A program made the position numbers and the translations under genes. Below are positions 45,313-55,101 of a DNA stretch of 64,000 bases, in pieces (the first letter of the stretch is position 1; every line of letters begins with the position of its first letter). The DNA comes from Arcticibacter eurypsychrophilus (GTDB lineage Bacteria; Bacteroidota; Bacteroidia; Sphingobacteriales; Sphingobacteriaceae). The stretch spans positions 16,933 to 80,932 of the forward strand of contig NZ_MDFN01000024.1 in assembly GCF_001730525.1 (NCBI RefSeq), written 5' to 3'. The notes below the pieces were generated by a model that was given only the letters and a program-made list of their open reading frames with translations, was not told the origin of the DNA and searched no databases.

Positions 45313-47001
45313 ATGTCTTCAAAAAAATTTGTTATTGGAGTAGATTACGGAACTGATTCTGTACGTTCAGTTATCGTTAATGCAGACAGTGGACAGGAAG
45401 TTGCTGCCTCTGTATTTTATTATCCGCAATGGAAGAAAGGTGCTTTCTGTGATGCAGAGAAGAATCAGTTCAGGCAACATCCTGCAGATTATATCGCAGG
45501 ACTGGAACATACTATAAAAGATTGCTTGACGAAGGCTGGTGCTGAAGTAGCGGTTCAGGTGAAGGCTATTTCGGTGGATACCACCGGATCAACTCCTGTG
45601 GCGGTTAACAAGGCTGGTACCCCTCTTGGGCTTCTTCCGGAGTTTAAGGACAATCCAAACGCCATGTTTGTGCTCTGGAAAGATCATACCGGCGTGAAAG
45701 AGGCCGCTGAAATAAATGAGATTGCTACAAAATTTCCTGTTAATTACTTGCAGTATGTGGGTGGAATCTATTCTTCTGAATGGTTCTGGTCTAAGTTGCT
45801 GCATGTGCTGCGTGAAGATAAAGCGGTTCGTGCTGCTTGCTACTCCTGGGTAGAGCAGTGTGACTGGATTCCCTACTTATTAACGGGTGGAGAGAATGTG
45901 GATGAAATTAAACGTGGCGTTTGTTCTGCTGGCCATAAGTCATTGTGGAATGAATCTTTTGGTGGTTTTCCTCCTGAAGAGTTTTTCGTAGCACTTGATC
46001 CGCTGTTGGAAGGTTACGCTTCGCGGTTATCCAGCAAAACATATACTTCCTCTGATAAAGCTGGGAATTTAAGTCCGGAATGGGCTGAACGTTTAGGCCT
46101 AAATACAGATGTTGTAATCGGTATTGGTGCTTTTGATGCGCATATGGGTGCTGTAGGTGGACAAATTGAACCATATTACCTGAGTAAAGTAATGGGAACG
46201 TCTACTTGCGATATGCTGGTTGCTCCTGCTTCGGAAGTGGAAGGGATTTTAGTAAATGGAATTTGCGGACAGGTTAATGGCTCTATTATTCCGGGAATGA
46301 TTGGTATGGAAGCAGGTCAGTCTGCTTTTGGAGATGCTTACGCCTGGTTTAAGAATGTGCTTTTATGGCCGGTTAAGAATCTTTTGGCTCAATCTGGGCT
46401 TCTTGATGCTGCCACTGTAGCGCAGGTGATTGAAGATCTGGATGGTCGGATCATTCCTGAACTGAGCAGACTTGCCGCTTTGCTACCGATAGAAGAAAAT
46501 GGTGAACTGGCTATTGAATGGTTAAACGGAAGGCGTACGCCTGATGCTAACCAGGCTCTTACGGGTGCATTCTTAGGATTGGACCTTGGTAGTGATGCAG
46601 TAACGATGTTTCGTTCTTTAGTGGAAGCTACGTGTTTTGGTGCGAAGAAAATTGTGGATCGTTTCAATGAGCAAGGGGTTCCTGTAAAGGGACTGATTGG
46701 TCTGGGTGGTGTAGCAAAGAAATCACCGTTCATCATGCAAATGATGGCTGACGTGATGAATATGCCTATCCGGATTCATAAATCGGAACAAACCTGTGCA
46801 ATTGGTGCGGCTATGTTTGCTGCTACTGCGGCTGGGATCTATGATAAGGTGGAAGATGCCATGGCTGCAATGGGTCAGGGTTTTGATGCTGAATATCTTC
46901 CTAATCCTGAGTTGGTTCCCCTATATGCGAAACGTTATGAAAAGTATGGCCATGCGGGACATGCTATTGAGGAACTGATGAGCAATCAGGTACATGCTTA
47001 A
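45313..47001 (+). CDS. araB: L-ribulokinase
   Basis: The 562-residue FGGY-type kinase begins FVIGVDYGTDSVRSVIVNA (phosphate 1 motif), has AISVDTTGSTPVAV and the TCDMLVAP region, and ends with GLIGLGGVAKKSPFIMQM, the adenosine motif. The form VDYGTDSVR and length about 560 are specific for bacterial AraB. It phosphorylates L-ribulose to L-ribulose 5-phosphate. It is the first gene of araB-araD-araA, followed by araD after 15 bases, and is preceded by araR. Confidence 0.96.
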   Translation: MSSKKFVIGVDYGTDSVRSVIVNADSGQEVAASVFYYPQWKKGAFCDAEKNQFRQHPADYIAGLEHTIKDCLTKAGAEVAVQVKAISVDTTGSTPVAVNKAGTPLGLLPEFKDNPNAMFVLWKDHTGVKEAAEINEIATKFPVNYLQYVGGIYSSEWFWSKLLHVLREDKAVRAACYSWVEQCDWIPYLLTGGENVDEIKRGVCSAGHKSLWNESFGGFPPEEFFVALDPLLEGYASRLSSKTYTSSDKAGNLSPEWAERLGLNTDVVIGIGAFDAHMGAVGGQIEPYYLSKVMGTSTCDMLVAPASEVEGILVNGICGQVNGSIIPGMIGMEAGQSAFGDAYAWFKNVLLWPVKNLLAQSGLLDAATVAQVIEDLDGRIIPELSRLAALLPIEENGELAIEWLNGRRTPDANQALTGAFLGLDLGSDAVTMFRSLVEATCFGAKKIVDRFNEQGVPVKGLIGLGGVAKKSPFIMQMMADVMNMPIRIHKSEQTCAIGAAMFAATAAGIYDKVEDAMAAMGQGFDAEYLPNPELVPLYAKRYEKYGHAGHAIEELMSNQVHA

Positions 47002-47016
47002 GTTGAAAATATAATT

Positions 47017-47715
47017 ATGAGTAAATACGATCACATTAAACAAACTGCATATGAAACAAATATGCAGTTACCTAAACTGGGTCTGGTACTTTTTACATTT
47101 GGAAATGTAAGTGCTGCGGACCGGTCTTTAGGGGTATTCGCTATTAAACCCAGCGGTGTGCCTTATGAGGAACTGACGCCGGAGAAAATGGTCATTGTTG
47201 ATTTTGATGGCAAAACGGTGGAAGGAACTTTGCGGCCTTCTTCGGATACGCAAACGCATGCGGTATTGTATAAACACTGGGAAGGAATCAATGGGATTGT
47301 TCATACGCACTCTACTTATGCTACGGCATGGGCTCAGAGTCAGCGGGATATTCCAATCTTTGGTACTACACATGCCGATCATATTACCGTAGATGTTCCT
47401 TGTGCTCCTCCAATGGAGGATGTCATGATTGAGGGTGACTACGAATATCAGACAGGCTTTCAAATCATGAACTGCTTTAAGGATAAAGGGCTGAGTTATG
47501 AGGAAGTTGAGATGATCCTGGTAGGTAATCATGCTCCATTTACATGGGGTAAAACGGCAGAAAAGGCAGTTTACAATAGCGCAGTGCTAGAAACAGTGGC
47601 TCAGATGGCTTTGTTAACGGAGCAAATCAACTTTGGTGCACCCAGATTGAAGGATGCGCTGATTAAAAAGCACTATGAGCGTAAGCATGGTGCCAATTCT
47701 TATTACGGACAATAA
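47017..47715 (+). CDS. araD: L-ribulose-5-phosphate 4-epimerase
   Basis: The 232-residue class II aldolase-type epimerase shows FGNVSAADRSLGVFAIKPSGV near residue 28, THSTYATAWAQS with the metal-binding His residues near residue 95, and GTTHADHITVDVP. HAPFTWGKTAEKAVYN near 170 is the second conserved block. It turns L-ribulose 5-phosphate into D-xylulose 5-phosphate, which enters the pentose phosphate pathway. It lies between araB and araA with gaps of 15 and 18 bases. Confidence 0.96.
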   Translation: MSKYDHIKQTAYETNMQLPKLGLVLFTFGNVSAADRSLGVFAIKPSGVPYEELTPEKMVIVDFDGKTVEGTLRPSSDTQTHAVLYKHWEGINGIVHTHSTYATAWAQSQRDIPIFGTTHADHITVDVPCAPPMEDVMIEGDYEYQTGFQIMNCFKDKGLSYEEVEMILVGNHAPFTWGKTAEKAVYNSAVLETVAQMALLTEQINFGAPRLKDALIKKHYERKHGANSYYGQ

Positions 47716-47733
47716 TTCTATTAATATAAAACT

Positions 47734-49224
47734 ATGTTAGATTTAAAAAAGTTTGAAATTTGGTTTGTTACTGGAAGTCAGGACCTATATGGTGAAGAAA
47801 CCTTAAAACAGGTTGCAGCGCATTCTGAAGAGATTGCCGGATCCTTAAATCATGCTTCGCAGATTCCTGTGCGGGTGGTTTTTAAACCAACAGTAAAGAG
47901 TACAGAAGAAATTTATCGTATTTGTCAGGAAGCGAATGTTGCTGAAAACTGTATCGGGATCATTACCTGGATGCATACTTTCTCTCCTGCTAAGATGTGG
48001 ATCAATGGTCTGAAGATTCTTCAAAAACCATTGTTGCACTTGCACACGCAGTTTAACCGTGACATTCCTTGGGCTACCATGAATATGGATTTCATGAACT
48101 TAAACCAAAGTGCACATGGTGACCGTGAATTTGGATTTATTGTTTCCAGAATGCGGATTGAGCGTAAGGTTGTTGTTGGACACTGGAAAGATGAAGGTGT
48201 GCTGGATCAGATAAACGAATGGAGCCGTGCTGCTGCGGGATGGAATGATTGGCAAGGTGCTAAGTTTGTTCGTTTTGGCGACAATATGCGCTATGTTGCG
48301 GTAACTGATGGCGATAAAGTAGAGGCGGAATTAAAGTTCGGTTTCTCCGTTAATACCTATGGTATTGGTGATCTTGTTGCTGTGATTAACCAGGTGAGCG
48401 ATGGTGAAATTGATAAGCTGACTGCTGAGTATGTGGAACGTTATGCGGTTATGGCCTCTTTATTAAAGGGTGGCGATCAGCATTCTTCTTTACGTGAAGC
48501 TGCAAAGATTGAAATTGGAATGCGTCACTTCCTGGTAGACGGTGGATTTAAAGGATTCTCTGATACTTTTGAAGATCTGCATGGTATGGCTCAACTTCCG
48601 GGTATTGCTGCTCAGCGCCTGATGAATGATGGTTATGGTTTTGCTGGTGAAGGGGACTGGAAAACTGCTGCATTAGTACGCGCAATGAAAGTAATGGGGA
48701 GCGGATTAAAGGGTGGTAATGCCTTTATGGAGGATTATACCTATCATTTTGATCCTGCAAATCCAATGGTTCTGGGATCGCATATGTTAGAGGTTTGTGA
48801 GTCTATCGCAGATGGAAAGCCTTCATGTGAAGTTCATCCTTTAGGTATTGGCGGTAAGGCTGATCCTGTTCGTTTAGTGTTTAATGTAGCTGGTGGACCT
48901 GCTATTAATGCTTCAATCGTGGATATGGGAAACCGTTTCCGGATGTTGGTGAATGAAGTTGAAGCTGTTGCTCCTGAGCATGATCTTCCGAATCTTCCTG
49001 TAGCACGTGTGCTTTGGAAACCATATCCTGATTTGAAAACCGGTTGTGCGGCATGGATCCTTGCGGGTGGTGCGCATCATACTGGTTATAGTCAGAACTT
49101 AACTTCTGAGCACATGCAGGATTTTGCTGAAATGGCTGGAATTGAATTTGTGAAGATTGGTAAGGAAACTAATTTGTATCAGCTTAAAAATGAGTTGCGT
49201 TGGAGCGAGGTTGCTTATAAATAA
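47734..49224 (+). CDS. araA: L-arabinose isomerase
   Basis: The 496-residue protein has the AraA start [21 protein letters not shown], the block [26 protein letters not shown], and the catalytic/metal region [18 protein letters not shown] with the essential Glu, plus [34 protein letters not shown]. Length and motifs are those of bacterial arabinose isomerases, which convert L-arabinose to L-ribulose using Mn2+. It ends the araBDA operon and a strong terminator follows. No arabinose transporter is in the window. Confidence 0.97.
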   Translation: MLDLKKFEIWFVTGSQDLYGEETLKQVAAHSEEIAGSLNHASQIPVRVVFKPTVKSTEEIYRICQEANVAENCIGIITWMHTFSPAKMWINGLKILQKPLLHLHTQFNRDIPWATMNMDFMNLNQSAHGDREFGFIVSRMRIERKVVVGHWKDEGVLDQINEWSRAAAGWNDWQGAKFVRFGDNMRYVAVTDGDKVEAELKFGFSVNTYGIGDLVAVINQVSDGEIDKLTAEYVERYAVMASLLKGGDQHSSLREAAKIEIGMRHFLVDGGFKGFSDTFEDLHGMAQLPGIAAQRLMNDGYGFAGEGDWKTAALVRAMKVMGSGLKGGNAFMEDYTYHFDPANPMVLGSHMLEVCESIADGKPSCEVHPLGIGGKADPVRLVFNVAGGPAINASIVDMGNRFRMLVNEVEAVAPEHDLPNLPVARVLWKPYPDLKTGCAAWILAGGAHHTGYSQNLTSEHMQDFAEMAGIEFVKIGKETNLYQLKNELRWSEVAYK

Positions 49225-49266
49225 TGCTTGCTTTAAGATAGAGGAGAGTTTGTGACTTTCTTATTT

Positions 49267-49316
49267 AAAATCCTCCAGATTATTGTTGCTTTGGTAGCTA
49301 TAATCCGGAGGATTTT
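49267..49316. terminator. Bidirectional terminator after araA
   Basis: A 16-bp stem with one mismatch (49267-49282 with 49301-49316) and an 18-base loop is flanked by A-rich and T-rich runs. It sits between the convergent araA and HAD genes and overlaps almost to the HAD stop codon. Confidence 0.88.
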
Positions 49317-49318
49317 TA

Positions 49319-49972
49319 TTAGGAGAAAAGCCCTTGTAAATAAGGATCATTATAGTCTGCAACGAACTTTAAAATATTAGGCAATCCCTCAAAATCGCGT
49401 TCTTCATGCATGGTGGTGATTACAATAGCTTTCATGCCTCCTTTTAAAGCGGCCTCCACTCCTTTTGGGTTGTCCTCAAATACGATACAGTCTTCGGGTC
49501 TTACACCTGATAGTTCAGCTGCTTTGACAAAAGTTTCAGGATCAGGCTTGCTATAGGTTACATCCTCGGCACTTACTGTAACTGGGAAATAATGCCTGAT
49601 ATTTAAATTATCCAGAATAAAATCAATGTTATAGGGGATTGCCGCAGATCCAATAGCCATTTTGATGCCGTGCTGCTCTGCAGTTTGAAGAAAAGTATCA
49701 AGTCCATCAATGAGCTTTAAATGCGGACGGAAAGCCAACTGATAACGTCGCTCCTTTTCATTGGATAATTTATCCATCTGCTCATCGGAGAAATGACCTT
49801 TACCAAATACGCGTTCAAGAAGCTCTGAATTTTTTCCATACATCTGTAGTTTGGTTTCCTGCATGGAGATCTTTTTACCAAGGTCTTCTGTAAGTATGCT
49901 ATGCCATGCCCGGTTGTGATAATCCATATCGTCGATCATCGTACCGTTCAGGTCAAAAAGAAATGCTTTCAT
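49319..49972 (-). CDS. HAD-superfamily phosphatase/phosphoglucomutase-like protein
   Basis: The 217-residue protein is of the beta-phosphoglucomutase type: nucleophile motif FDLNGTMIDDMDYHNRAW, IGSAAIPYNIDFIL as motif II, YSKPDPETFVKAA with the Lys of motif III, and VFEDNPKGVEAALKGGM as motif IV. In motif I the second Asp (general acid/base) is Asn (DLNGT), which may alter activity. It may act on a sugar phosphate; it lies next to the arabinose operon but on the opposite strand. The lpxB gene lies upstream with a 23-base gap. Confidence 0.87.
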   Translation of the reverse strand: MKAFLFDLNGTMIDDMDYHNRAWHSILTEDLGKKISMQETKLQMYGKNSELLERVFGKGHFSDEQMDKLSNEKERRYQLAFRPHLKLIDGLDTFLQTAEQHGIKMAIGSAAIPYNIDFILDNLNIRHYFPVTVSAEDVTYSKPDPETFVKAAELSGVRPEDCIVFEDNPKGVEAALKGGMKAIVITTMHEERDFEGLPNILKFVADYNDPYLQGLFS

Positions 49973-49995
49973 TTAAATAAGATTTTTGTGCTTCT

Positions 49996-51102
49996 TTATT
50001 GAAGCGCTTTGACTATTAATTCGGCTGTGCGTTGTGAGGCGCCAGGCGTACCCATCTTTTCGGATAAAGCTTGGTAATTGTCCAGCATCGTATTCCTGTA
50101 TTCTGAATCATTCAATAGGCTGTTCAGCTCTCGAGAAATGATGGCAGGGGTACAATCTTCCTGGATTAGTTCTTTTACAACCAGCTTATCCATGATGAGG
50201 TTCACTAGGGAAATGAATCGGATCTTTACTACCATACGGGCAATTGCGATGGATATTTTATTGCCTTTATATACGACGATCTGGGGAACATGAAAAAGGG
50301 CAGTTTCCAGGGTTGCTGTTCCTGAAGTAACAATTGCCGCTTCAGCATGACGAAGTAAATCATAGGTTTTTCCAAATAGTACAGGCAGCTTCTGATTAGG
50401 CATTAGCGCTGTATAATAAGCTTCGTTAAAAGTAGGTGCTCCTGCTATGACAAATTGATAATCAGGAAATTCATCTACTACACCTAACATGTCGGTTAAT
50501 ATAGCAGATACTTCCTGTCTGCGGCTCCCCGGTAACAGTGCAATTAACTTTTTGCCTTGAAGATGATGTTTATTGATAAATTCAGGATCAGGAACTGAAG
50601 CCTCCTTTTCATCTAATAATGGGTTTCCGACATAGTTGACTTCCATACCCCATGAACGGTAGAACTCCACTTCAAAAGGAAGGATGCAATAGAGATGATC
50701 TACTACTTTTTTGATGTTTAGTACGCGCTTTTGATTCCAGGCCCAAACTTTAGGAGAGATGTAATAAAATACCTTTATGTTATTCTTTTTTGCAAAAGCA
50801 GCTATCTTTAGATTGAATCCTGGAAAGTCGATCAGCACCAATGCATCAGGTCTATTTTGAAGCAGATCCTGCTTCACCATTTTCATGTTCTTCAGTATCG
50901 TCCGGAGGTTTAGAACAACCTCCACGAAGCCCATGAATGCCATATCACTATAGTGTTTGACCAGATGACCTCCTTCAGCCATCATGAGGTCTCCTCCAAG
51001 AAAGCGAAATTCAGCCTTTTCATCCGTTTTCTTGAGCGCTTTCATCAGATTGGCACCGTGTAGATCGCCTGAAGCCTCCCCTGCTATAAGATAATAAGTC
51101 AT
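49996..51102 (-). CDS. lpxB: Lipid-A-disaccharide synthase
   Basis: The 368-residue GT19 enzyme has the conserved start YYLIAGEASGDLHGANLM, LIDFPGFNLKIAAFAKK near residue 92, YYISPKVWAWNQKRV near 115 and LLPGSRRQEV near 190, with AIVTSGTATLETALF near 257. It joins UDP-diacylglucosamine and lipid X on the inner face of the inner membrane during lipid A synthesis. It lies in the usual Bacteroidota order surE, a small membrane protein, lpxB. Confidence 0.96.
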   Translation of the reverse strand: MTYYLIAGEASGDLHGANLMKALKKTDEKAEFRFLGGDLMMAEGGHLVKHYSDMAFMGFVEVVLNLRTILKNMKMVKQDLLQNRPDALVLIDFPGFNLKIAAFAKKNNIKVFYYISPKVWAWNQKRVLNIKKVVDHLYCILPFEVEFYRSWGMEVNYVGNPLLDEKEASVPDPEFINKHHLQGKKLIALLPGSRRQEVSAILTDMLGVVDEFPDYQFVIAGAPTFNEAYYTALMPNQKLPVLFGKTYDLLRHAEAAIVTSGTATLETALFHVPQIVVYKGNKISIAIARMVVKIRFISLVNLIMDKLVVKELIQEDCTPAIISRELNSLLNDSEYRNTMLDNYQALSEKMGTPGASQRTAELIVKALQ

Positions 51103-51113
51103 GCGATTGGGAT

Positions 51114-51386
51114 TTAGTGTCGTACTTTATAGATAAAAAAGATAAATGCACAGATAAAAGTGGATGCCACAATTCCTCTTGCGGTATTTTCCTGATTCTT
51201 TTTGAACAGGTAGCGTACAAGGAATAAATTGATGGCTACACAGCCAATGTAAAGCAGGTCATCCTTTTCCAGAATGCGTAAATTCTTTTTTAAGACCTCC
51301 ACAAATACATAGGCTATAGCTGGTAAAATTAATCCCAGAATTAAGCCTATCCATATATTATCTTTTATAAAATCCTTTTTAAACAT
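51114..51386 (-). CDS. Small conserved membrane protein between surE and lpxB
   Basis: The 90-residue protein has three hydrophobic spans: IWIGLILGLILPAIAYVFVEV, LLYIGCVAINLFLVRYLF, and GIVASTFICAFIFFIY. No enzymatic motif is visible. It overlaps the end of surE by eight bases and is 11 bases before lpxB, so the three are one transcription unit. Function is unknown; its place suggests an envelope role. Confidence 0.75.
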   Translation of the reverse strand: MFKKDFIKDNIWIGLILGLILPAIAYVFVEVLKKNLRILEKDDLLYIGCVAINLFLVRYLFKKNQENTARGIVASTFICAFIFFIYKVRH

Positions 51387-52155
51387 CCAGCTTCCAATTA
51401 TTTAAAAATGGTATGGCGTGGTGAGCGGTAAAGTCAAACTGAACAGGCACTACAGAAACGTAGTCGTTATTGAGTGCCCAGACATCGGTATCTTCTCCTT
51501 TATCGTTTAATTGAAATATTCCGGTTAGCCAATAGTAATTGCGGTTGTGAGGGTCTTTACGTTCGTCAAACTCTTCCGCCCATTTGGCATTGGCCTGGCG
51601 ACAGATTTTAATTCCCTTAATTTTTTCGACATTTGGAAAATTTACATTTAAAAGCGTTCCTAATGGAAGACCATGTTCCAGTACCTGGTTGACTAAAATC
51701 TTTACGAAAGGGATACATTTGCTGAAATCGGCGTCATAGGAGAAGTCATCGTAAGAAAACCCAACAGAAGGAATGCTTTCAATTGCACCTTCCATAGCGG
51801 CAGACATCGTTCCTGAATAAATTACATTTATGGAGTGATTTAAGCCATGGTTAATACCGGATACACATACATCAGGCTTCTTGCCTTGAAATACTTTGTT
51901 TACAGCGAGTTTAACGCAGTCTACAGGTGTACCTGAGCATTTATACATTTCTACATCAGGATAGATGTGTACGCGGTCCAGGCGGAGTGGTTTAGCTATG
52001 GTTATGGCATGTCCCGTTGCAGATTGCGGACTATCAGGAGCGACAACCACTACCCTGCCCAACTCTTTCATTGCATCGATTAATACTTTTATACCCGGAG
52101 CATCAATTCCATCGTCGTTTACTACTAATATGGTTCGTGTTGCTTTTTTCGTCAT
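51379..52155 (-). CDS. surE: 5'/3'-nucleotidase SurE
   Basis: The 258-residue protein has the SurE start TILVVNDDGIDAPGIKVLIDA with the metal-binding Asp pair, VVAPDSPQSATGHAITI near residue 37, SGTPVDCVKLAV near 95 and VSGINHGLNHSINVIYSGTMSAAMEG near 118. It removes phosphate from nucleoside 5'- or 3'-monophosphates with a divalent metal and is linked to stress survival. It is followed by the small membrane protein and lpxB. Confidence 0.95.
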   Translation of the reverse strand: MTKKATRTILVVNDDGIDAPGIKVLIDAMKELGRVVVVAPDSPQSATGHAITIAKPLRLDRVHIYPDVEMYKCSGTPVDCVKLAVNKVFQGKKPDVCVSGINHGLNHSINVIYSGTMSAAMEGAIESIPSVGFSYDDFSYDADFSKCIPFVKILVNQVLEHGLPLGTLLNVNFPNVEKIKGIKICRQANAKWAEEFDERKDPHNRNYYWLTGIFQLNDKGEDTDVWALNNDYVSVVPVQFDFTAHHAIPFLNNWKLDV

Positions 52156-52547
52156 TGGGGTAAAATTACGAAATGCTTTATTAATAAGAGAGGAATTGAT
52201 GTGTATATAGCTTTATACAAGGCAGGCCCGAATATTAAAGAAATAGAGTGCTTTTTGAGGAGGTTAATTTACTAAAATGGTAGTACGGAGATCTTGATCA
52301 GCTACAGGTTTTGACTTTTTAAAAATGAATTTTATAGGAGTATGACAAAGATAATATGCTTATTAATAACCGATAAGATGTAAAATAGACTTTACAGCAG
52401 GGAGTTTTATCCATATTATTTATTATCGGCACCAAACTTTTACATTGAATTTTCAGTGTGAGTTTAAAAGCGCAGGAAATTTTATCAATTGATAAGGTCT
52501 AGTAATAAGATAATTATGAATTTTTTGACACGTAATACCATTCTATT
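52156..52547. other. Gene-free stretch before the radical SAM pseudogene
   Basis: This AT-rich region lies between the divergently placed surE and the interrupted radical SAM gene. No gene, tRNA or strong hairpin was seen. It should contain promoters for both sides. Confidence 0.5.
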
Positions 52548-54551
52548 TTGAAAACAGATCTTTTTCTTGTTACACCTCCCTTTACACAACTGAATACCCC
52601 GTATCCTGCAACTGCTTACATAAAAGGTTTTCTGAATACTAAGAATATCGCTTCAACTCAAGCCGATTTAGGTATTTAAGTGATATTAGCCTTGTTTTCC
52701 AGGAGAGGTTTGGAGGACCTTTTCTTTTATGCTGAAGAGCAGCCTAGTCAACCTAAAAGTTTAAATGCGAAGCGAATTTTTGCTTTAAGAAATGAGTATA
52801 TCAAAACTATTGATGCTGTTATTGCTTTTTTACAAGGCAAAAACCCAACCTTGGCTTTGCAAATTTGTCAAGATGATTTTTTACCGGAAGCATCAAAATT
52901 TACGGAACTGCCTGAATTAGACTGGGCGTTTGGTTCAATGGGAACGCAGGATAAGGGTAAACATTTAGCAACTCTCTATCTGGAGGATATTTCCGATTTT
53001 ATCATTGAATGTATTGACCCTAATTTTGGTTTTAGCCGTTATGCTGAGCGATTAGGCAGGAGTGCAAATTCCTTTGATGCGCTTTATAAAGCTTTAAATC
53101 AGAATTATACCTACATGGATAAGATTTTGATTGAAATTCTTGAAAAGAGAATTGCAGTTGTTCAACCCAAGCTAATGTTGGTTTCTGTTCCTTTCCCCGT
53201 GAATCTATATGCCGCATTCCGATGTGCACAATACGTAAAGCGCTATTATCCTGAGATCAAAATATCAATGGACGGTGGCTTTGCTAATACAGAACTGCGT
53301 TCTCTTTCAGACAAGCGGGTATTTGAATTTTTTGACTATATTTCGCTGGATGATGGCGAGTTACCTGTTGAATTGATTTACAATTCGCTCTCAGGAAGTG
53401 GGGCTTTTAACCTATATTAAAGAATCTTTTTATTAGAAAATGGCGAGGTTATTTATAAGAACGATGCTTTAAGAAATGATTATAAGCAATTTGATGTAGG
53501 AACGCCAGATTATAGCGATTTACAATTGGATCGTTACATATCGGTAATAGAAATTGTCAATCCAATGCATAGGATGTGGAGCGATGGCCGTTGGAACGAG
53601 TTGACAATGGCGCATGGCTGTTATTGGGGGAAATGTACATTCTGTGATATTTCTTTAGATTACATCAAGGTCTATGAACCTGTTGATGCTAAATTGATCG
53701 TAGACCGCATGGAAGAGCTTATTTTAAAAACACGTCAGAATGGCTTTCACTTTGTGGACGAAGCTGCGCCGCCTGCATTAATGAGAGAAGTAGCGCTGGA
53801 GGTTTTAAGACGTCAAATTTCTGTAAGCTGGTGGACTAATATCCGGTTCGAGAAAAGCTTTACAGGGGATTTATGTATATTGCTCAAAGCATCGGGCTGT
53901 ATTGCAGTATCAGGTGGTTTGGAAGTAGCATTTGATCGGCTATTAAAGCTGATTGACAAAGGAGTATCGGCTGAACAAGTAGCTCATGTGACCCGTAATT
54001 TTACGGAAGCAGGGATATTGGTTCATGCTTATTTGATGTATGGGTATCCAACGCAGACGGTTCAAGAAACAGTAGATAGTCTGGAAATGGTAAGGCAATT
54101 GTTTGAAGCGGGAGTTTTACAATCTGGCTTCTGGCACCAGTTTGCGATGACTGCACATAGCCCTGTTGGCATATATCCGGAGAAATTCGGTGTGGTCAAA
54201 GAGGCGGAAGCCATCGGTACTTTTGCCAATAATGATATCAATTACATTGACAAAACAGGAATAGACCATGATAAATTTAGCTTTGTCTTAAAGAAATCGC
54301 TTTATAATTTCATGCATGGCATTTGCTTTGAATACAAATTGCAGGATTGGTTTGATTTTAAGATTCCTAAAGTAACGGTTCCTTCGGATTATATTGAGAA
54401 AGCCCTAAGGAAAGAAACCAAGTTTGCTATTAATCCCACTGCCAAAGTAGTTTGGTTAGGGGGCAAACCTGATACGGAAAGCTTTACAAAGCATATATCA
54501 TATGCGGATAATATCTTAAAAAAACGAAAAGTTACACCATACAAGAATTGA
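52548..54551 (+). pseudogene. B12-binding-type radical SAM protein with two in-frame TAA codons
   Basis: One frame of 667 codons runs from a TTG at 52548 to the TGA at 54549-54551, broken only by TAA at codon 44 (52677-52679) and codon 291 (53418-53420). The N-terminal part (LFLVTPPFTQLNTPYPATAY) and the middle (LMLVSVPFPVNLYAAFRCAQYV, KISMDGGFANTELRS) resemble a B12-binding domain; the last part has the radical SAM cysteines in MAHGCYWGKCTFCDIS and GGLEVAFDRLLKLIDKGVS. No frameshift is present. The three pieces would be non-functional alone, so this is best read as a recent nonsense pseudogene. Readthrough is a less likely alternative. Confidence 0.8.
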
Positions 54552-55101
54552 ATGTTAAATTCCTGTCTGCTTCGGTTTTCTGATATTTGCTTAAGTTTTT
54601 TAAGGAATTAAAGTCGCCAGTTTAATGATTTCCACAACATTATTTATCGATTTTTTTTGTTATTTCTTAGCTTTCATCGGTAAGGTGAGGGTCAATTAAA
54701 GAGTTAAATTTTAAGTCAGTTTTTTCTCAACTATTATATACTACTTATGCTTGCCGCAATCTGAGATATTGATGAACGAAGGCGATAACCATACCACCCT
54801 CACCAACTCCGGTCGAGATCCTTTTAATAGAGTCATAACGAACGTCACAGGCACGGAAGGAGCCAGAAAAGTTCGCCAGCAAGTATGGACACTCTTTTCC
54901 AATTTATTCAAACTTTTTTAAAAGTCTCCTTTCACAGCTGCTATAAAGAAATTTCTAAAACGGCTTTTGCTTGGACTTAAAAAATCAACGCTTCATCAGG
55001 ATTTAAGTGGGTTTCATGCTGTTTTTACTTCTACAGGCGGGTTTGCTGGGTATCATTGCTTGGTTAAGCAATCAAATATTAATGTCAAAATTATAAAATT
55101 C
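54552..55101. other. Intergenic stretch with a GC-richer patch
   Basis: No intact gene is seen. Bases about 54750-54905 are richer in G and C than the flanks and, on the minus strand, give an open peptide GKECPYLLANFSGSFRACDV and on to VGEGGMVIAFVHQYLRLRQA before a stop; I do not recognise it. A 7-bp palindrome ATTGCTT-GGTT-AAGCAAT lies at 55055-55072, about 30 bases before the TonB receptor start. Confidence 0.4.

Noticed and set aside
54967..55101. Longer start for the TonB receptor at 54967
   Set aside because: The added 45 residues precede a proper signal peptide starting at 55102 and include a hairpin-like palindrome of probable regulatory type.
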